Shown: positions 26,843 to 32,686 of the stretch, piece by piece
Position numbering within the stretch: position 1 is the first letter of the stretch
Layout of the letters: each line of letters begins with the position of its first letter
Assembly (NCBI GenBank): GCA_016712105.1
Contig: JADJRU010000029.1
Location: 1 to 32,686, forward strand
Reading direction: 5' to 3'
DNA length: 32,686 bases
From: Ahniella sp.
GTDB lineage: Bacteria; Pseudomonadota; Gammaproteobacteria; Xanthomonadales; Ahniellaceae
Position numbers and translations under genes: made by a program
The notes under the pieces: model-generated
Told to the model about the DNA's origin: nothing
The model's database searches: none
Seen by the model: only the letters and a program-made list of their open reading frames with translations

Positions 26843-29632
26843 ATGCGGATTCTCGACCGTTCGGTCTATGTCGGACCGTCCCTGTACGCGCATTTCCCCG
26901 TCATCAGGCTGGAGCTCGACCTTGGGGTCCTGGAAGACTGGCCCACCGCGAAACTCGGCGAAGCCTATGTCGATGCGCTCGTTGAAGCGCTGCCGGGCTT
27001 GCGCGAACACGGCTGTTCCTATCGAGAGCCGGGTGGGTTCATCCGGCGCATGAAGGAAGGTGAGGGCGCCTGGCTTGGTCATGTCCTCGAACACGTCGCG
27101 ATCGAAGTGCAGAACGTCGCCGGCGAAGACGTGACCTTCGGCAAGACGCGCAGCATCGACGACCGTCCCGGCGTGTACTCCGTCGTCTACGAATACACAC
27201 AGCGCGAAGAGGGGATCGAGGCCGGTGAACTGGCTCTGAAGCTTCTGGCATCACTGCTGCCGAAGAACCTGCGACCGGAAGGTTCGGTCGAAGACGATTG
27301 GTCGTGGCCGGAAGCGCGCGACGAGTTCATCCGGTACGCACAACGGCGTGCACTAGGCCCATCGACCATGTCGCTCGTGCGCGCCGCCGAGGCGCGTGAC
27401 ATTCCGTGGTTCCGCCTGAACGACCAAAGCCTCGTGCAGTTTGGCCACGGCAAGTACCAGCAGCGGATCCAGGCGACGGTCACCGGAAAAACGCCGCACA
27501 TTGCCGTCGAGCTCGCTTCCGACAAGGAAGAAACCAACAAGATTCTCGGGTCGCTGGGCTTGCCGGTGCCGCGGCAGGAACTGGCGCAGTCGGAAAACAG
27601 CGCCGTCCGCGCGGCCCGCCGGATCGGTTACCCGGTCGTCACCAAACCCTACAACGGCAATCATGGGCGCGGCATTTCGATCGGGCTCAAGACCGACGAG
27701 GAAGTGATCGAAGGGTTCCGCAAGGCAAAGGAGATTTCGCGCTCGGTCATTGTCGAGACGTTTCTTGAAGGCGACGACCACCGCTTGCTGGTGATCAATG
27801 GCGAACTGGTTGCCGCGACGCGGCGCACCCCGGGACATGTTGTTGGGGATGGCACACGCACGATCCGGGAACTGATCGATATCGTGAATCTGGACCCGCG
27901 GCGCGGTGTCGGTCACGAAAAAGTGCTGACACGTATCGTGCTCGATGCGCAGGCTGAAATGATGCTGGCACGCGCCGGCCTGACGGCCGATTCGGTGCCG
28001 GAAGCCGGTGTTGCCGTCTACTTGCGTTCGACGGCGAACCTGTCGACCGGCGGTACGGCGACCGACGTCACCGACGTCATCCATCCGGACAATCGCGATA
28101 TGGCAGTTCGGGCCATCCGGTCCATCGGACTGGATGTTGGCGGTGTCGATTTCCTGTCGACGAATATCGCCGAGAGTTACAAGAAGATCGGTGGCGGCAT
28201 CTGCGAAGTGAATGCGGCCCCCGGATTCCGTATGCATGTGGCCCCGTCGGAAGGCAAGGCCCGTGACGTGGCCACACCAGTGATCGACATGCTGTTCCCG
28301 ACTGGTGCATCGGCCCGGGTGCCGATTGCCGCGATCACCGGCACGAACGGCAAGACGACTACGGCGCGTATGCTCGCGCATATCACCAAGATGGCCGGGT
28401 TCACCCCGGGCCTGACGACCACCGACGGCGTGTACATCGACGGTCAGCGGACCGTCGAAGGCGACATGACCGGGCCGGTGTCGGCGCGGATGGTGTTGTC
28501 CGATCCGGGCATCGACATCGCCGTGCTGGAAACCGCGCGTGGTGGCTTGTTGCGCGCTGGCATGGGCGTGCCCTGGGTCAATGTCGGGGCCGTGCTCAAC
28601 GTGCAGAGTGACCACCTCGGCATGAAAGGCGTCGACACCCTCGAACAACTCGCCGAGATCAAACGGATTGTCGTCGAGGTCGCGCGTGATTGTGCGGTGC
28701 TGAATGCCGACGATCCGAACGTGCTCAAAATGTCGGGTTACACCGATGCCAAGACCATCTGTTACGTCACCACGAATCCAAGCCATGCGCTTGTGCGCGA
28801 GCACATCCGGGCCGGTGGCCGCGCGTGTGCGCTGGAAGCCGGCGTCAACGGCCAGATGGTCACGCTGTACGACAAGGGCAGCCACATCCCGCTGATGTGG
28901 ACCCACCTGATTCCGGCCACACTCGAAGGCCGAGCGATGCACAACGTGCAGAACGCGATGGTCGCTGCGGCCATGGCGTTTGCGATGGGCATCAAACTCG
29001 ATGCGATTCGTCAGGGCCTGCGCACGTTCGACTCGACGTTCTTCCAGGCGCCGGGTCGCATGAATGTGTTCCATGAGCATCCGTTCAAGGTCATCTTCGA
29101 CTACGGCCACAATGCCCACGCGGTGTCGGTCATGGCCGATCTGGCCCAGCGACTGGATGTGTCCGGGCGTCGCCTGATTGTGGTGGCTGGACCGGGTGAT
29201 CGCCGCAACGAAGACATCGAGGCGATCGCCGACGCGGTCGCCAATCGCTTCGATCACTACATCTGCCGGCGCGACGATTCCCTGCGTGGCCGCGAGCCTG
29301 ACGAAGTGCCGAACATGATTGCGGCACGCCTGAAGGCACAGGGTGTGCCGGCTGACCGGATCACCGTGATTCCGGATGAACACGACGCAATCGACCACGC
29401 CCTGCGCATGGGGCGACAGGGTGATCTCTTGCTGATCTTCGCCGATGCGCTGGTGCGTTCCTGGAAGCAGGTCATCTACTTCCGTCCCGAAGGCTCGGCG
29501 CCGGCGAAACCGGCCGCCACGGCATCCAGTCAACCCGTCGATGCACCAGTCAACGAAGAAACCTTCACACTGAGTGAGGGCATGATCCGCGACGAACGCG
29601 GCATTCGCCTGTCGCGCGATACCGAAGACTGA
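26843..29632 (+). CDS. cphA: Cyanophycin synthetase CphA
   Basis: ATP-dependent enzyme that builds cyanophycin, a polyaspartate backbone with arginine side chains, as a nitrogen reserve in the cytoplasm. It has 929 residues, slightly longer than usual. An N-terminal CphA-specific domain (ILDRSVYVGPSLYAHFP) is followed by an ATP-grasp domain at about 215-485 (VVTKPYNGNHGRGISIGL, EVNAAPGFRMH) and a Mur ligase domain with P-loop GTNGKTTTARM at about 500-510, LETARGGLLRAG and NVQSDHLG. The C-terminal 50 residues (after YFRPEG) are a variable Ala/Pro extension. The ATG at 26843 has GGAG eight bases upstream. A second Mur-ligase-like gene follows three bases later. No cyanophycinase (cphB) is in the window. 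Confidence 0.95.
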   Translation: MRILDRSVYVGPSLYAHFPVIRLELDLGVLEDWPTAKLGEAYVDALVEALPGLREHGCSYREPGGFIRRMKEGEGAWLGHVLEHVAIEVQNVAGEDVTFGKTRSIDDRPGVYSVVYEYTQREEGIEAGELALKLLASLLPKNLRPEGSVEDDWSWPEARDEFIRYAQRRALGPSTMSLVRAAEARDIPWFRLNDQSLVQFGHGKYQQRIQATVTGKTPHIAVELASDKEETNKILGSLGLPVPRQELAQSENSAVRAARRIGYPVVTKPYNGNHGRGISIGLKTDEEVIEGFRKAKEISRSVIVETFLEGDDHRLLVINGELVAATRRTPGHVVGDGTRTIRELIDIVNLDPRRGVGHEKVLTRIVLDAQAEMMLARAGLTADSVPEAGVAVYLRSTANLSTGGTATDVTDVIHPDNRDMAVRAIRSIGLDVGGVDFLSTNIAESYKKIGGGICEVNAAPGFRMHVAPSEGKARDVATPVIDMLFPTGASARVPIAAITGTNGKTTTARMLAHITKMAGFTPGLTTTDGVYIDGQRTVEGDMTGPVSARMVLSDPGIDIAVLETARGGLLRAGMGVPWVNVGAVLNVQSDHLGMKGVDTLEQLAEIKRIVVEVARDCAVLNADDPNVLKMSGYTDAKTICYVTTNPSHALVREHIRAGGRACALEAGVNGQMVTLYDKGSHIPLMWTHLIPATLEGRAMHNVQNAMVAAAMAFAMGIKLDAIRQGLRTFDSTFFQAPGRMNVFHEHPFKVIFDYGHNAHAVSVMADLAQRLDVSGRRLIVVAGPGDRRNEDIEAIADAVANRFDHYICRRDDSLRGREPDEVPNMIAARLKAQGVPADRITVIPDEHDAIDHALRMGRQGDLLLIFADALVRSWKQVIYFRPEGSAPAKPAATASSQPVDAPVNEETFTLSEGMIRDERGIRLSRDTED

Positions 29633-29635
29633 TCG

Positions 29636-31559
29636 GTGCAACCTTCGTTCGAGAGCTCGCGTCGCCTGACCGGTCCGAATCTGTTTTCGGACCGGCCCGG
29701 TGCCGTGCTCGAAGCCATGGGGGTCGGTCCCCTCAGAAATACTCGCTCAGTGGCGGCGTCTGGTGCAGCGCGGGCGCTGTCTGCTCGAATGGCCGGCGGG
29801 GGATGCCAGCATCATGCGCCCGCATAAATACGGGGTCAGCCTGTTCATTGAGGCGCCGGTCGATCTGCTGCTGGCGGCAACCGAACTGAACGAATGGGCC
29901 TGGCAAACCGCGCGCCAAGTCGCCGAAACACATGCGCCCGGTCACCCGCTGGCGGGCGACGAAGGTATGGCCTTCGAAACCATGCGCCGGATGGTCTCGG
30001 CCGAACAGCATCCTGATTTTCGCGCGTTCCACGCCGAGATGAGTGCCGCACATCAACCCTTGTTGTGGGATGACGAGCGGGTGACGCTTGGCCTGGGGCG
30101 TTTTTGCCGAGGCGTGGACTGGCATCGGATCGATGGTCACGTTTTGCCGGTCAACGCCGCTGAGTCGGGTGATGCCGTGCCGGTGCCGGTTGCGTTGGTC
30201 ACAGGTTCGAACGGCAAGACCACGAGCGTACGCTTGCTGTCGGCCATGCTGCGCGCGCAGGGTTATTCCACGGCACACAACTGCACAGATGGTCTGTACC
30301 TCAATGGCGAACGCCTGGCGCGCGGCGACTATTCCGGTCCGCAAGGCGCGCGCGAAGTGCTGCGGCATCCGTTGACGGAAGCGGCCGTGCTCGAAACCGC
30401 GCGGGGCGGTATGTTGCGGCGCGGGCTGGCGTTCACGGCGGTGGATGTCGCACTGGTCACGAATGTCAGCGACGACCACTTCGGTGAATACGGCATCGAC
30501 ACGCTCGATGAGCTCGCCGAAACCAAGCTGATGGTCGCGAAATCGCTGAAGCCGGAAGGCCGGCTCGTGCTCAATGCCGATGATCCGATGCTGGCGCGGT
30601 ATGGCGCGACGCGCTGGCCGCACATCGACTGGTTCGGATTCGACGGTGAGCACCCGCTGCTGCGTGCTGCCGAAGTTTCGGTGTTTGTGCAGGATGGCGA
30701 CATGATCCTGCGCGAAGGTTCCCGGGGTCGGTCACGCGGGCGCATCGACGACATGCCACTCGCCGTACATGGGCTGGCGCGCTACAACATCGCCAACCTC
30801 ATGGGGGCCGCGCTCGTGGCGTGGCGACTGGGTGTGGGTGCCGATATCGTGCGTCATGTGCTGGAACGTTTCGGTCGCCAGCACGAAGATAATCCGGGCC
30901 GATTGCAGCGATATCGAATTCGTGGCTTCGATGTCCTGACCGACTACGCCCATAACCCGGATGGCCTTGGCAAACTGCTGGAAGTCGGGCGTGCGCTGAA
31001 TCCGAACGGCCGGCTCGCGTTGGTGTTGGGGCAGGCCGGCAATCGCGACAATACGGAAATTCTTGCGCTCGCCGACGTGGCACTCGCGTGGAAACCGGAT
31101 CTCATCGTGCTGAAGGATCTGCAGGGCTACATGCGTGGCCGCGCCTTCGGTGAAATCCCGCATCTCATCCGCGAACATCTGCTCGACTGCGGTTTCGACG
31201 AAAAGCGTCTCCGGCAGGAACAGGCCGAGATCGATGCCGTACGCGCCTGTCTCGACTGGGCGAATCCGGGCGACATTCTGGTGCTGCCAGTGCACGCCGC
31301 CACGGCGCAACCATGGCTACTCCGAAACCGTTGCTCAACAAGGGTCGCATCTCGAACGCACCCAGGTCATGGAGTCGAGCCACCGCCGAGCCGATTCGGT
31401 ACAGCCGGATCATCCGTGCTGCCGAAGGGTTCAAGATCTGCGCCGGCCACAAGCATGGTATCTCCGGGGATCGCACTGCCATCACAGGCATCAATCGCCA
31501 CGTCACCATCCGCTGGGCGACAGGTCGTAACTCGCGCGGTGCACGAACCGATAGGGTAG
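29636..31559 (+). CDS. CphA-companion Mur ligase-like protein (frameshifted; 3' end uncertain)
   Basis: A CphA-like protein without the ATP-grasp domain, often found paired with cphA in proteobacteria (called CphA' or Mur ligase family). GTG 29636 starts SFESSRRLTGPNLFSDRPGAVLEAMG. The frame then shifts near the five G at 29719-29723, continuing SEILAQWRRLVQRG. The P-loop GSNGKTTSVRLL begins at 30204; LETARGGMLRRGLAF, NVSDDHFGEYGIDTL and DYAHNPDGLGKLLEVGRAL follow. Family-like sequence ends at ANPGDILVLPVHA (about 31300). The frame stays open to 31559, but that last part overlaps the 3' end of the convergent beta-helix gene and does not look native, so the true stop is probably lost. Its likely role, support of polymer synthesis with CphA, is inferred. 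Confidence 0.78.
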
Positions 31560-32686
31560 ACCGATCTGCAGGATCGTGTGGCCGACGGCGGAAAGGGGCC
31601 GGGCGCCATCACGCAGTCGTACAGCACGATGTTGGGTTGGTTGCCCGTGGCCCACACTATTCCCGACACGAGGCTCGATGATCGACGAATACACCGACAC
31701 TTGTGTCGTCGCTGCAGTCTCGACCCGAGCTGCAGTTCCGCGCGAAACCGCGCCGCCATCCATGCGATTGTCGGCCATGGTCACGTGGCGAAGGATCACG
31801 CGGCTCTGATTGTTCGTATTGCTCAGACGTACGGTGCCGCAGGATCCGACGTGGCCGTGCTGATTGTTCGCCAGCACGACCGACTCCATCGTCAAGCGAT
31901 TCGTCAGGCCGGTGACCGTCGACTGAATGTAACTGTCGATGATTGAATCCCGGCCGATATTCCGGCTGATCATGGCCTGACCGACATAAGCATGGCGCCG
32001 TTCCACAACGAAATCGCGCCACCGGCAAACGCAGCGGTGTTGCCCGAGATTTCGTTGCAGCCGAAAGCGCCCTGGCAAATGATCGGCCAGCCAACGAACA
32101 CGTAATGCCGATACATCTGCAACTGGGCACCGAACAGATAGATCGCGCCGCCATACCGGCTGGCCGTGTTGTCGCGCAGCGAGGTCTCCTTGAGCGTGAC
32201 CGACGTGAAACCGTTGGCGTAGATGCCACCGCCATCATGTGCGCTGTTCTGCTGGATGCGCACTCCGGACAGGGAAGGGTAGGGCTCGAACAGATCGTAG
32301 GTCAGCGAGACACTGGAGACTTCCGCCGATCGCGATGCAGTGCCGGTCGCGTAGATGCCGCCCTCTTTGTCGGTCACCGCCGAGCAAGGCGCTGTTCTGA
32401 TGCAGCGGCACGTCGGCGATGTCCATGCGCAATGCGGCTTCGTCGACGTAAATGCCGCCACCCTTCATGGCCTGGTTGTTGCGCACGACCGTGCCACGAC
32501 AGCAGCACCATGCCGCCGCTGCCGGTGACTGCAATGCCGCCGCCCAGTTGCGCGGTGTTGTTGCGGATGACCGATCGTAGATCAGGACCAGGCCCTCGAG
32601 CCGTTCTTCCAGATCCCGCCACCGGCCCAGAAGGTTCGCGTTGCCGCCCAGCGCGATTTCCACCTGACGCACGGTCAGGCCGTCTC
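31317..32686 (-). CDS. Right-handed beta-helix repeat (polymorphic outer-membrane-like) secreted protein, 3' part, many frameshifts
   Basis: The 5' end lies beyond the window. Pieces in all three - strand frames join into one repeat protein: SVIRNNTAQLGGGIAV, GTVVRNNQAMKGGGIYVD, VRIQQNSAHDGGGIYANG, TSLRDNTASRYGGAIYL, EISGNTAAFAGGAISL, VILRHVTMADN. These N-N-x-A...GGGI units are typical of parallel beta-helix surface or secreted proteins. A late DVAIDACDG and DLGAFE lead to LLSNGF; removing one G gives LLSNGFE and a stop at 31317. Frame changes lie near 32578, 32500, 32380, 31985, 31675, 31583, 31508, 31372 and 31322. Such density points to poor sequence at the end of a contig, although a decaying gene cannot be excluded. 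Function unknown. Confidence 0.75.

Noticed and set aside
27353..29641. 762-codon open frame on the - strand opposite cphA
   Set aside because: Shadow of cphA; no domain or ribosome site seen.

Overview
This window is about 32.7 kb of GC-rich chromosome from a gammaproteobacterium, most likely of the Xanthomonadales/Lysobacterales. The placement rests on gene order: the end of a division and cell-wall cluster (ftsW-murG-murC-ddl-ftsQ-ftsA-ftsZ-lpxC), then a DciA/DUF721 gene facing an M23 peptidase, secA and a Nudix-ThiE fusion, and later sucA-sucB-lpd as one block. It is inferred from recall of family gene orders, without a database search.

Layout. Positions 1-8849 hold the division cluster on the + strand, with ATGA or TGATG start/stop overlaps from ftsW to ftsA, a hairpin-rich ftsA-ftsZ gap, and a strong intrinsic terminator between ftsZ and lpxC. 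Positions 8958-14169 carry dciA-like (-), M23 peptidase, secA and Nudix-ThiE. Positions 14171-14313 are a chain of five back-to-back perfect or near-perfect hairpins. Then come a lysine-rich ribbon-helix-helix protein, a 43-base G run, a divergent pair of genes with TonB-like N-termini, and a lipid-remodelling group: a PlcP-like metallophosphoesterase (+) converging with btaB and btaA (-). Both arms of that group are preceded by 11-bp-periodic repeats resembling Pho boxes. Positions 19825-25368 encode the 2-oxoglutarate dehydrogenase complex. A REP-like repeat cluster follows, then an acyltransferase, cyanophycin synthetase (cphA) with a companion Mur-ligase-like gene, and the 3' part of a secreted beta-helix protein on the - strand.

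How the genes work together. The left part builds and divides the envelope: lipid II synthesis and flipping, divisome assembly, lipid A commitment and Sec export. The plcP-bta group would replace phospholipids with the phosphorus-free betaine lipid DGTS when phosphate is scarce. CphA would store nitrogen as a polymer of aspartate and arginine. Together these suggest an organism adapted to fluctuating phosphorus and nitrogen supply.

Data quality. Several conserved genes are broken by one- or two-base frameshifts: murC once, btaA once, lpd once, sucA four times, the cphA companion at least once, and the terminal beta-helix gene about eight times. Where the two frames are compared, the protein continues intact in the next frame, often at a short homopolymer. 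I read most of these as sequence errors, becoming denser toward the right end, rather than gene decay. Affected genes are given as single CDS spans with the frameshift positions noted.
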